A stretch of 37,671 nucleotides of DNA from an uncultured Ruminococcus sp. (GTDB lineage Bacteria > Bacillota > Clostridia > Oscillospirales > CAG-272): positions 1-37,671 of the forward strand of contig CACZZA010000022.1 in the NCBI GenBank assembly GCA_902785485.1. Direction: 5' to 3'. The notes beneath the pieces are model-generated. The model was not told where the DNA came from. It searched no databases and saw only the letters and a list, made by a program, of their open reading frames with translations. A program made the translations under genes and the position numbers. This document shows positions 31,006 through 37,671 of the stretch, piece after piece. Each line of letters starts with the position of its first letter. The first letter of the stretch is position 1.

Positions 31006-31521
31006 ATGTACAAAACGAGCGGAAGAATGAGCAGAGAGCTGATCGAGAAGAATTATTTCTTCGTTTATTCACCGAGGCTTGTGAACGTCTTGTTTTGCAT
31101 AATGATCGCTTATCTTCTCAGTTTAGTCGTGAGACTCTTTATCGCCGGAGAGATCGCAAGCGGGATCTTTTATCTTATCGTTACCGGCGGAGTGATCGCG
31201 GTAGATCTGATCGTTCCTCCTTTGATGTTCGGAGGGGTAAACGAAAAGCGTTTTATCGAACTGTATAATACCAAGACGCCCGAGTACACCGTCAGCTTTG
31301 ACGGCGAAGACGTCTGCCTCGAGGCGGGCGAAGAAAAAAAGACGACCGTTATAAAGCTGTATAATTTCAAAAAACTGATTTTGAGAAACGATATGTACTT
31401 CCTTCGTACCGAAAGCGGCATCGTTTTTCCGATATTTGCATATCAGCTTACCGAAAAGGAAAGAGAAGATCTTATTTCGGAACTCAGAAATAAGGGAATA
31501 AAGATATCGAAAATCAACTGA
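31006..31521 (+). CDS. Small membrane protein, YcxB-like
   Basis: A 171-residue protein with two membrane helices (about 28-48 and 52-75). A C-terminal soluble region (about 88-170) has the alternating strand pattern of YcxB-like/PH-type domains (YTVSFDGEDVCLEAGEEKK...LYNFKKLILRNDMYFLRTE). I assign the family from this layout only. The ribosome binding site is GGAGAG. rimP follows after 45 bases, within which lies a hairpin (ATCCGCGT-ATAAC-ACGCGGAT, 31521-31541). Confidence 0.7.
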   Translation: MYKTSGRMSRELIEKNYFFVYSPRLVNVLFCIMIAYLLSLVVRLFIAGEIASGIFYLIVTGGVIAVDLIVPPLMFGGVNEKRFIELYNTKTPEYTVSFDGEDVCLEAGEEKKTTVIKLYNFKKLILRNDMYFLRTESGIVFPIFAYQLTEKEREDLISELRNKGIKISKIN

Positions 31522-31566
31522 TCCGCGTATAACACGCGGATGATCCTGACGAAACGGAGATATAAT

Positions 31567-32076
31567 ATGGCAAATCAGGGCGCAAGCACACCCAAAAAGA
31601 ACATAGCCTCGCGGGTCACAGAGCTGATCGGCGGGACCGTGGCGGACCTCGGATATACGCTTTGGGACGTCGAGTTCGTCAAAGAGGGCGCGGAGTGGTT
31701 CCTTCGCGTCACGCTCGATTCGGAAGAGGGGATATCCATCGACGACTGCGAAAAGGTACACCGCGCGATCGATCCGATCCTCGACGAGGCGGATCCCATC
31801 GAAACGTCGTACAGACTCGAGGTCTGTTCGCCGGGACTCGAACGCGACCTCAAGACGCCCGCTCACTACGAATTCTGCAAGGGGTGGGACGTCACGCTCA
31901 AGCTGTTTACGGCGCTCGACGGACGCAAGACCGTGAACGGCGTACTTGAAGGCTACGACGCGGAAAAGGACGAATTCACCGTCAACGAGAACGGCGAGGA
32001 GGTCACGATTCCCAAAAAAGCGGTCTCGAAGATAAAGACCGTGTTCGATTTCGACAAAGTTGATCTTAATAATTAA
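31567..32076 (+). CDS. rimP: Ribosome maturation factor RimP
   Basis: A 169-residue factor for 30S subunit assembly. The ATG at 31567 follows GGAG; the frame from 31540 is longer but has no ribosome binding site. Conserved parts: LGYTLWDVEFVKEGAEWFLRVTLDSEEGISIDDCEKVHRAIDPIL, then LEVCSPGLERDLKTPAHYEFCKG, and the C-terminal SH3-like domain. It opens the rimP-nusA-ylxR-ylxQ-infB operon, whose order is conserved across Bacillota. Confidence 0.96.
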   Translation: MANQGASTPKKNIASRVTELIGGTVADLGYTLWDVEFVKEGAEWFLRVTLDSEEGISIDDCEKVHRAIDPILDEADPIETSYRLEVCSPGLERDLKTPAHYEFCKGWDVTLKLFTALDGRKTVNGVLEGYDAEKDEFTVNENGEEVTIPKKAVSKIKTVFDFDKVDLNN

Positions 32077-32095
32077 ACGATAACGGAGATACAAA

Positions 32096-33130
32096 ATGAA
32101 CACTGAATTTTTCAACGCGCTCGATCTTCTTGAAAAAGAAAAGGGGATCCCGAAAGAGTACATGATCGAAAAGGTCGAGGCGGCGCTCGTCAGCGCGGTC
32201 AAAAAAGAACTCAACCTCAACAACAACGGCAACGTCAAGGTGGTTCTCGATCCCGAAAAGAAAGATATGAAGGTTTTTGCGCTCAAGGACATCGTCGAAA
32301 ACGTCGAAGACGAAAGCTCACAGATCAGCCTTGAAAACGCAAAAAAAATAAACAAGAGATACGTTGTCGGCGGAGTCGCCGAGATCAAACTCGATCCCAA
32401 GAACTTCAGACGTCTGTCCGCGACGACCGCGAAGCAGGTCATCATCCAGGGCATCCGCGAGGCTGAACGCGACATCCGCACGAGAGAGTATGAGAACCGC
32501 CGCGACGAGATCGTTTCCGCGACCGTAGTCAGGATCGATCCCCAGACCGGAGACGCCGTTATAGAGACCGAGAACGGCAAGGCGGTCCTCAGCAAGAACG
32601 AGCAGATCCCCGGTGAGATCCTCCGCGAAAATCAGCGCATCAAAGTATATCTCATCGAGGTCAAGCGTGAAATGTTCGGACCCTCGGTCACCTTCTCGCG
32701 TACCCACGCGGGCATGATCAAACGTCTGTTCGAGCTTGAAGTCCCCGAGATCCAGGACGGCACCGTCGTCATAATGAACGTCTCCCGCGAAGCAGGCTCG
32801 AGATCGAAGCTCGCAGTTATGAGCAGGGACGAGAACGTCGACCCGATCGGCGCCTGCATAGGCAACCGCGGAATGAGGATCGCGAACATCGTGGACGAAC
32901 TCTGCGGCGAAAAGATAGACATCGTCAAGTACAGTGAGAAACCCGAAGAGTACGTCAAAGCGGCTCTGTCTCCGGCGGAAGTACGTCAGGTAGTCATGAC
33001 CGACGAGCGTTCGTGCCGCGTTCTTGTAGACAACGATCAGCTTTCGCTCGCCATAGGCAAGGAAGGACAGAACGCCCGCCTTGCCGCAAGGCTTACCGGT
33101 ATCAAGATCGACATCAAGACCGAACTCTGA
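32096..33130 (+). CDS. nusA: Transcription termination/antitermination protein NusA
   Basis: A 344-residue RNA-polymerase-binding factor. The N-terminal domain is about 1-125, the S1 domain about 130-200 (IVSATVVRIDPQTGDAVIE), and two KH domains follow (VNVSREAGSRSKLAV-like stretch, PIGACIGNRGMRIANIVDEL, and the late LAIGKEGQNARLAARLTG). It lacks the acidic C-terminal repeats found in Proteobacteria, as usual in Bacillota. Spacing from rimP is 19 bases. Confidence 0.97.
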   Translation: MNTEFFNALDLLEKEKGIPKEYMIEKVEAALVSAVKKELNLNNNGNVKVVLDPEKKDMKVFALKDIVENVEDESSQISLENAKKINKRYVVGGVAEIKLDPKNFRRLSATTAKQVIIQGIREAERDIRTREYENRRDEIVSATVVRIDPQTGDAVIETENGKAVLSKNEQIPGEILRENQRIKVYLIEVKREMFGPSVTFSRTHAGMIKRLFELEVPEIQDGTVVIMNVSREAGSRSKLAVMSRDENVDPIGACIGNRGMRIANIVDELCGEKIDIVKYSEKPEEYVKAALSPAEVRQVVMTDERSCRVLVDNDQLSLAIGKEGQNARLAARLTGIKIDIKTEL

Positions 33131-33159
33131 TCCCATTCTGAACAAAAGAGGAAGAACGA

Positions 33160-33432
33160 TTGCAGAAGATCAAGAAGATACCCGAGCGCAGATGCTCGGG
33201 ATGCCAGCAAAGCTTTCCGAAAAACGAACTGCTCAGGGTCGTAAGGTCGCCCGAAGGGGAGGTCTCGCTCGACTTTACGGGCAAAAAGTCCGGACGGGGA
33301 GCGTACGTCTGCAAAAAATTAAGCTGTTTCTCTAAGGCGAGGAAGGCGAAACGCTTCGAGCGGAGCCTCGATACCACGATCCCCGACGAAGTTTACGAAC
33401 AGATGGAAAGCGAGATACGCGAAAATGAATGA
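33160..33432 (+). CDS. ylxR: YlxR-family RNA-binding protein (RnpM type)
   Basis: A 90-residue DUF448 protein starting with TTG at 33160 after AGAGGAAG. The family motif is clear: RRCSGCQQSFPKNELLRVVR and later DFTGKKSGRGAYVC. Homologues bind RNase P RNA and modulate it. It overlaps the ylxQ start by 8 bases. Confidence 0.92.
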   Translation: MQKIKKIPERRCSGCQQSFPKNELLRVVRSPEGEVSLDFTGKKSGRGAYVCKKLSCFSKARKAKRFERSLDTTIPDEVYEQMESEIRENE

Positions 33433-33736
33433 CGAACGTAAACTGCTCGGTCTGCTCGGACTCGCCGCGAGAGCGAGAAAGCTCGTATTCGGTACGGACC
33501 GCGTTTGTGAAACGGCGCGCGCGTTCTCGTATCTCGGAGTCGTGCTGATCGCTTCCGACGCCTCGGAGAACACCGTAAAAAGAATAAAAAATTGCTGTAA
33601 ATATTACGGGATCGAATGCCGCGCGCTGCAAAGCGGTATGGACGATCTCAGCCACGCGGTCGGCAAGGCGAACAACGTCTCCGCCGTCGGCGTTACCGAC
33701 GAAAATTTTGCTTCTGCTGTTATAAAGCTGTTTTAA
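33425..33736 (+). CDS. ylxQ: YlxQ, L7Ae-family ribosomal protein
   Basis: A 103-residue L7Ae/L30e-fold protein that would bind kink-turn RNA. Recognisable from [19 protein letters not shown], the [12 protein letters not shown] strand-turn, and the alternating pattern to the C-terminus. Its place between ylxR and infB is standard. Confidence 0.92.
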   Translation: MNDERKLLGLLGLAARARKLVFGTDRVCETARAFSYLGVVLIASDASENTVKRIKNCCKYYGIECRALQSGMDDLSHAVGKANNVSAVGVTDENFASAVIKLF

Positions 33737-33750
33737 GTGAGGTGCGTTTT

Positions 33751-36285
33751 ATGTTATCAGAACAGAAATACAGGATTTCAAATCTCGCAAAGGATCTCGG
33801 TCTTAAAAACAAGGACGTGATCGAACTTCTTGCGAAATACGGCGTATCGGTCAAGAGCCACGCCGCGATCATCGAGCCGGGAGACTTCGCGCTCGTTATA
33901 TCTCATCTTTCTTCGGAGAAGAAATTTCCCGGAGTGGATACCTATATCAACGGGGAAGTGCGCATAAAGGACGACGACAAGATGGTCACCGTTCCGAAGC
34001 CGGAAGAAAAGAAAGAGGAGAAAAAGCCCTCCGAGACACCGGAAAAGAAGGAGGAGACTCCAAAAACGGAAACCAAACCGTCCGAAGGAAAAACCGCAGA
34101 AAACGCGCCCGAAGGCAAGGAGCAGAAGCAGCAGACCGCCGCCTCGCCTGAACAAAAGCAGGAGACGGGAAAGGCTCCCGCGAAAAACGAACAGCAGCAG
34201 AACAAAAACAGCAAAAAAGAACAGAAAAAACCGGCTCAGCAGCGCCAGCAGCGTCAGGAACTCAAGGTCCAGACCGTTATGTCGGACACTCCGGACGCAA
34301 ACAGACAGCATAACCGCGTCGCCGGAACGAGGCTCGTTGACACCCGCAGCTCGAACGTCGATCTGTCGAAGTACGACGAGAGGCTCGAGCATTTCGTTTC
34401 CGACAACAAGATGAACTACGGAGACGGAAAGAAAAAGGTCAAAAAACAGAATACCGGCAGCCGTTTCGACAAAAAGGTCGACAAGGAAAAGCTCGCGCTC
34501 GAAAAGATCAAAAAAGCGGAACTCGAGAGAGCGAAGAAGCTTCAGCTCCACATCGAAGTCCCGGACGAGATCACGGTCGGAGAGCTTGCGACGCGAATGA
34601 AGGTCAAAGCGGGCGACCTCATCAAGAAGCTGATGCAGAACGGCGTTATGGCGTCGGTCACCCAGACGATCGACTACGATACCGCGTATCTTGTAGCCGA
34701 CGAAATGGGCGTCAAGGTCTCCAAAGAAGTCGTCGTCACGATCGAAGACAAACTGTTTGACGAGAAGGAAGATACCGACGAGACGCTCGTATCCCGCGCT
34801 CCCGTCGTATGCGTCATGGGACACGTCGACCACGGCAAGACGTCGCTGCTCGACGCGATCCGTCACACCAACGTCACCGCGGGCGAGGCGGGCGGTATCA
34901 CCCAGCACATCGGCGCTTATACCGTCAAGGTCAAGGGTCGCGACATCACGTTCCTTGATACTCCCGGACACGAGGCGTTTACCGCTATGAGAGCGAGAGG
35001 CGCCATGGCGACGGATATAGCGGTACTCGTCGTCGCCGCGGACGACGGCATCATGCCGCAGACGATAGAGGCTATCAACCACGCGAAGGCGGCGAAGGTC
35101 GAGATCATCGTTGCCATCAACAAAATGGATAAACCGGGCGCGAACCCCGAAGTCATCAAACAGAGCCTTACTCAGTACGACCTCGTTCCCGAGGAATGGG
35201 GCGGCGACGTCATCTGCGTTCCCGTTTCGGCAGTCACCCGTCAGGGACTCGACGATCTGCTCGAAAGCATCATCCTCGTCGCGGACGTCAAGGACTATAA
35301 AGCCAACCCGAACCGCAGGGCGAAGGGCGTGGTCATCGAATCCAAGCTCGACAAGGGCAGAGGACCCGTGGCGACCGTCCTCGTTCAGAACGGTACGCTC
35401 CATACGGGCGACGTCGTTATCGCCGGCACCGCGGTCGGCCGCGTCAGAGCGATGATCGACGACAAGGGCAAGAACATCAAGGTCGCGGGACCGTCCACTC
35501 CCGTCGAGATCGTCGGACTTGCGGAAGTTCCGGAGTCGGGAGATGAATTCAACGGAGTCGAGGACGAAAGAGTCGCGCGTATGCTCGCCGATCAGAGAAG
35601 AAGCAAGCACAAGGAAGAGGTCTTCAAGGCAAATTCGAGAGTTTCGCTCGAGGCGCTGTTCGATCAGATCAGCGAGGGCAGAAAAGACCTCAACATCATC
35701 GTCAAGGCGGACGTCAACGGCTCCGCGGAGGCAGTCAAGCAGTCGCTTGAAAAACTGTCGAACGACGAGGTCAAGGTCAACGTCATCCATACCGCCGCCG
35801 GCGGGATAACCGAGGGCGACGTAATGTTCGCCGCGGCGTCGAACGCGCTTATCGTAGGCTTCCACGTCCGTCCCGACAAGAAAGCCATCGACTCGGCTGA
35901 ACGCTCGAACGTCGAGATCCGCACTTACAGAGTCATCTACGAGTGCATCGAGGAGATCGAGGCGGCGATGAAGGGTATGCTCGCTCCTGTTTACAAGGAA
36001 GAACTGCTCGGACACGCCGAGGTCAGACAGACCATCCACGTTCCGAAGGTCGGCACTATCGCGGGTTCTTACGTCACGGACGGCAAGGTCACGCGCAACG
36101 CGCAGATCCGCGTGCTTCGCGACGGAGTCATCATTTTTGAAGACAAGATCAGCAGTCTCAAACGTTTCAAGGACGACGCCAAGGAAGTCCTTCAGGGGTT
36201 TGAATGTGGTATCGGTCTCGAACGCTTCAACGACATCAAGGAAGGCGACGTTCTCGAAGCCTTTGAAATGGTCGAAGTCAAGTAA
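33751..36285 (+). CDS. infB: Translation initiation factor IF-2
   Basis: An 844-residue GTPase that brings initiator tRNA to the 30S subunit. I chose ATG 33751 because GTGAGGTG precedes it and the IF2N fold starts at once ([32 protein letters not shown]). A long Lys/Glu/Gln/Pro-rich linker follows (about 85-170), then a second IF2N-like domain. The G domain has G1 GHVDHGKT near residue 357, DTPGHEAF and NKMDKP, followed by domains II, III and IV. The earlier frame from 33616 overlaps ylxQ and is unconserved. Confidence 0.98.
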   Translation: MLSEQKYRISNLAKDLGLKNKDVIELLAKYGVSVKSHAAIIEPGDFALVISHLSSEKKFPGVDTYINGEVRIKDDDKMVTVPKPEEKKEEKKPSETPEKKEETPKTETKPSEGKTAENAPEGKEQKQQTAASPEQKQETGKAPAKNEQQQNKNSKKEQKKPAQQRQQRQELKVQTVMSDTPDANRQHNRVAGTRLVDTRSSNVDLSKYDERLEHFVSDNKMNYGDGKKKVKKQNTGSRFDKKVDKEKLALEKIKKAELERAKKLQLHIEVPDEITVGELATRMKVKAGDLIKKLMQNGVMASVTQTIDYDTAYLVADEMGVKVSKEVVVTIEDKLFDEKEDTDETLVSRAPVVCVMGHVDHGKTSLLDAIRHTNVTAGEAGGITQHIGAYTVKVKGRDITFLDTPGHEAFTAMRARGAMATDIAVLVVAADDGIMPQTIEAINHAKAAKVEIIVAINKMDKPGANPEVIKQSLTQYDLVPEEWGGDVICVPVSAVTRQGLDDLLESIILVADVKDYKANPNRRAKGVVIESKLDKGRGPVATVLVQNGTLHTGDVVIAGTAVGRVRAMIDDKGKNIKVAGPSTPVEIVGLAEVPESGDEFNGVEDERVARMLADQRRSKHKEEVFKANSRVSLEALFDQISEGRKDLNIIVKADVNGSAEAVKQSLEKLSNDEVKVNVIHTAAGGITEGDVMFAAASNALIVGFHVRPDKKAIDSAERSNVEIRTYRVIYECIEEIEAAMKGMLAPVYKEELLGHAEVRQTIHVPKVGTIAGSYVTDGKVTRNAQIRVLRDGVIIFEDKISSLKRFKDDAKEVLQGFECGIGLERFNDIKEGDVLEAFEMVEVK

Positions 36286-36293
36286 AAAACGGC

Positions 36294-36325
36294 AGCCGGA
36301 GGGGATTTTCCTCTCCGGCTTATTT
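36294..36325 (+). terminator. Terminator after infB
   Basis: AGCCGGAG and CTCCGGCT pair around an 11-base loop, followed by TATTTGTT. It ends the rimP-infB operon nine bases after the stop. Confidence 0.75.
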
Positions 36326-36363
36326 GTTGGAAAGATTTTTTCGTAAAAAATAGTATTTTTCTC

Positions 36364-36392
36364 TTGACAACCGGCTGATCATTTGATATAAT
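36364..36392 (+). promoter_or_regulatory. Consensus sigma-A promoter of the riboswitch operon
   Basis: TTGACA (36364-36369), 17 bases, TATAAT (36387-36392): a perfect consensus promoter. Such a strong promoter fits a unit regulated afterwards, in the leader RNA. Confidence 0.92.
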
Positions 36393-36436
36393 ACACTTTG
36401 AAGAAAAATTGCTTGAATATTATTAGTTTAGTAATA

Positions 36437-36503
36437 AAAAGGCAAACCTGCAGCAATGCAGGCCACGCAAAGCTATAGGGACTCACCGAGTCAGCCAGTT
36501 GCA
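36437..36503 (+). promoter_or_regulatory. Cyclic-di-GMP-I (GEMM-I) riboswitch aptamer
   Basis: The leader shows the GEMM-I consensus in order: GGCAAACC (36441-36448), a stem CCTGCA-GCAA-TGCAGG (36447-36462) with a GNRA tetraloop, the invariant ACGCAAAGC (36465-36473), a GG pair, a second stem GACTC-ACC-GAGTC (36480-36492), and the closing AGCCaGTTGC (36493-36502). The last pairs through TTGC with GCAA at 36442-36445. The aptamer class binds cyclic di-GMP. It lies between the promoter and a SipW-type signal peptidase gene. Confidence 0.88.
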
Positions 36504-36535
36504 AACGATTTTGTTGTATGCAACCGGCTTTTTTT
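36493..36535 (+). terminator. Riboswitch expression platform: intrinsic terminator
   Basis: AGCC-A-GTTGCA (36493-36503) pairs with TGCAAC-C-GGCT (36519-36529), followed by seven T residues. Its 5' strand is the same segment that closes the aptamer, so the aptamer P1 and this terminator should exclude each other. The predicted effect is that c-di-GMP prevents termination (an ON switch). The sign is inference from overlap alone. Confidence 0.8.
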
Positions 36536-36560
36536 GTCGGTTTAAGGAGAAACGCAGACG

Positions 36561-37307
36561 TTGAAAGAACAAGTAAAGATCAAGGCGAGAAAGATCAGGC
36601 TTATCGTTTTTTCCGTGATAGGTTACTCGATCATCCTCATCCTGCTTGCGTCGGCGGTGTTCGTTCTTGTGTCTCATTCTGACGGGAACGTTCCGTTTAT
36701 CGGCGGATACGGACTATTGTGGGTCAAAACCGGCAGCATGGAGCCTGTAATTCCCGAACGCAGTTATATTCTGATCGAAAGGTCGGAGCCTGAAGACGTC
36801 GGACTCAACGACGTTATAGCGTTCGTATCGGACGACCCGGCGATCGAAGGTCAGACAAACGTCCACAGAGTCGTCGGAAAAACGGTGAACGAACAGGGGA
36901 TCATCGAGTTCACGACCCGCGGCGACAACTCGCTTACGAACTTCGATGACGACGATTATCCCGCGTCCGGCGAAAAACTCGTCGGTAAATACATCAAGAC
37001 GTTATCTTTTCTCTCGGTAATGGGGAGAACGCTCTCGAACACAGTCGGTATTTTCGTACTGATAGTCGTGATCCTGTCGATCCTGATGATCATATATCTG
37101 CCCGATATGACGCGCATTGTCAAACAGGCGGAAGAGATCAAGAAAAACAAGAAAAAAGAAATTGACGAACTGGTCAGACTCGAGGTCGAAAGACTCAAAG
37201 CCGAAGCGGAAAACAAACAAGAAGATACAGCGAAAGACAGTCAGACGCCCGGACCCGCAGACAAGAATGAAGCGGATGAGGAACAAAGACCGGACTCCGA
37301 CGAATAG
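36561..37307 (+). CDS. sipW: SipW-type signal peptidase I
   Basis: A 248-residue membrane serine protease that cleaves signal peptides. It starts with TTG at 36561 after AAGGAGA. A first membrane helix (about 13-37) leads to the catalytic Ser59 (KTGSMEP). The general base position is His102 (NVHRVVG), not Lys, and Asp122 follows in TTRGDNS. This marks the ER-type/SipW group, which in Bacillus processes TasA and TapA. A second membrane helix (about 155-180) is followed by a long charged cytosolic tail (185-248, Lys/Glu-rich, possibly coiled). The next gene starts 43 bases downstream and looks like its substrate. Confidence 0.9.
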   Translation: MKEQVKIKARKIRLIVFSVIGYSIILILLASAVFVLVSHSDGNVPFIGGYGLLWVKTGSMEPVIPERSYILIERSEPEDVGLNDVIAFVSDDPAIEGQTNVHRVVGKTVNEQGIIEFTTRGDNSLTNFDDDDYPASGEKLVGKYIKTLSFLSVMGRTLSNTVGIFVLIVVILSILMIIYLPDMTRIVKQAEEIKKNKKKEIDELVRLEVERLKAEAENKQEDTAKDSQTPGPADKNEADEEQRPDSDE

Positions 37308-37349
37308 AATAAACTGAACGGATTGAAGCACGAAAGGAGGAGCGACACG

Positions 37350-37671
37350 ATGAAAGAATCGACAAAAGCCGTGCTTTCAAACAAAAAAATAATCGCAAGC
37401 TTTGCGTCGACTTTAGCGTTGTTCGTCGTGCTCGTGCTTGCTCTCATAATACAGTTCAACCCCGCGCTCGGTTGGTTTTCACAAAATAAAGAAGTCCTCT
37501 CCGATGATATGAATATCAAAGCCATCGAACAAGAGGTCATTTTGTTCCGGGAATACAGAGTTTACAAACACAATTTCGACAGTGACGGAGTCGAAGAGGT
37601 CTCCAATAACATCGAAGGAGATCCGCTCTGCCTCGCCCCGTTCTCAATGAACGAGTACGATACGATCCTGA
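37350..37671 (+). CDS. Probable TasA/CalY-like secreted protein, 3' truncated by window edge
   Basis: A reading frame of 107 visible residues, open to the right edge. AAGGAGG lies just upstream of the ATG. After KESTKAVLSNKKIIASF comes a hydrophobic signal segment (about 18-35) ending near NPALGWF, then SQNKEVLSDDMNIKAIEQE. A signal peptide followed by A-x-x-WF and a short charged strand is typical of SipW-dependent TasA/camelysin-like matrix proteins. The adjacent SipW-type peptidase and the c-di-GMP switch support this. The family cannot be confirmed from the N-terminus alone. Confidence 0.65.
   Translation, partial: MKESTKAVLSNKKIIASFASTLALFVVLVLALIIQFNPALGWFSQNKEVLSDDMNIKAIEQEVILFREYRVYKHNFDSDGVEEVSNNIEGDPLCLAPFSMNEYDTIL

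Noticed and set aside
31123..32595. 490-residue antisense frame over the YcxB-like gene, rimP and nusA
   Set aside because: No start signal or motif; real genes lie on the plus strand.
33778..36039. 753-residue antisense frame over infB
   Set aside because: Shadow of infB, low-complexity Leu/Phe runs are the reverse of its Lys/Glu linker.

Overview
The window looks like a chromosomal segment of a spore-forming member of Clostridia (Bacillota), probably an uncultured gut or anaerobe lineage. The grounds are sporulation genes (spoVAC-AD-AE, ytfJ), pyruvate phosphate dikinase, a YlxR/YlxQ-type nusA-infB operon, strong AGGAGG-type ribosome binding sites, several TTG/GTG starts, and sigma-A promoters of the TTGnnn-N17-TATAAT type. 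Assignment below the class level is inference.

Left edge (1-2480): the end of an integrated mobile element, with a truncated ParB, a tyrosine integrase with its own promoter and terminator, an intact tRNA-Ser(CGA), short direct repeats that could be integrase arm sites, and a second, degenerate 5' half of a tRNA-Ser broken at the anticodon loop. A 13-bp tandem repeat array follows (2543-2633).

2672-10747, all minus strand: a housekeeping/sporulation cluster read in the order lon, engB, site-2 protease, scpA, scpB, DUF2953, ytfJ, D,D-carboxypeptidase, rluB. It resembles the Bacillus scpAB-dacB-rluB and lonA-ysxC neighbourhoods. Many genes overlap by 4-14 bases. rluB is broken by a frameshift with a small deletion. 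Between lon and spoVAE lies a regular string of small hairpins (10887-11033).

11195-17561: spoVAC-AD-AE (minus), a small helical protein of unknown function, an SLH-domain lipoprotein (minus), a DUF3810 membrane metallopeptidase-like protein, and murA. A DUF1848 protein follows.

18745-21693: a probable 2.9-kb inserted island. Both ends carry the same 24 bp, which is the 3' end of ppdK. Inside are a fragment resembling a serine-recombinase C-terminus, an XRE regulator, a lipoprotein of three 93-residue repeats, and two zinc-ribbon proteins. ppdK itself follows intact.

24477-36285, plus strand: a GlmU-like acetyltransferase lacking the uridylyltransferase domain, pth, mfd, a PrsA-like lipoprotein, a small membrane protein, then rimP-nusA-ylxR-ylxQ-infB.

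Right edge (36364-37671): a consensus sigma-A promoter, a cyclic-di-GMP-I riboswitch with an overlapping intrinsic terminator, a SipW-type (Ser/His) signal peptidase, and the start of a probable TasA/CalY-like secreted protein. This reads as a c-di-GMP-controlled extracellular-matrix operon and is the most interesting regulatory unit here, together with the ppdK island and the hairpin array.
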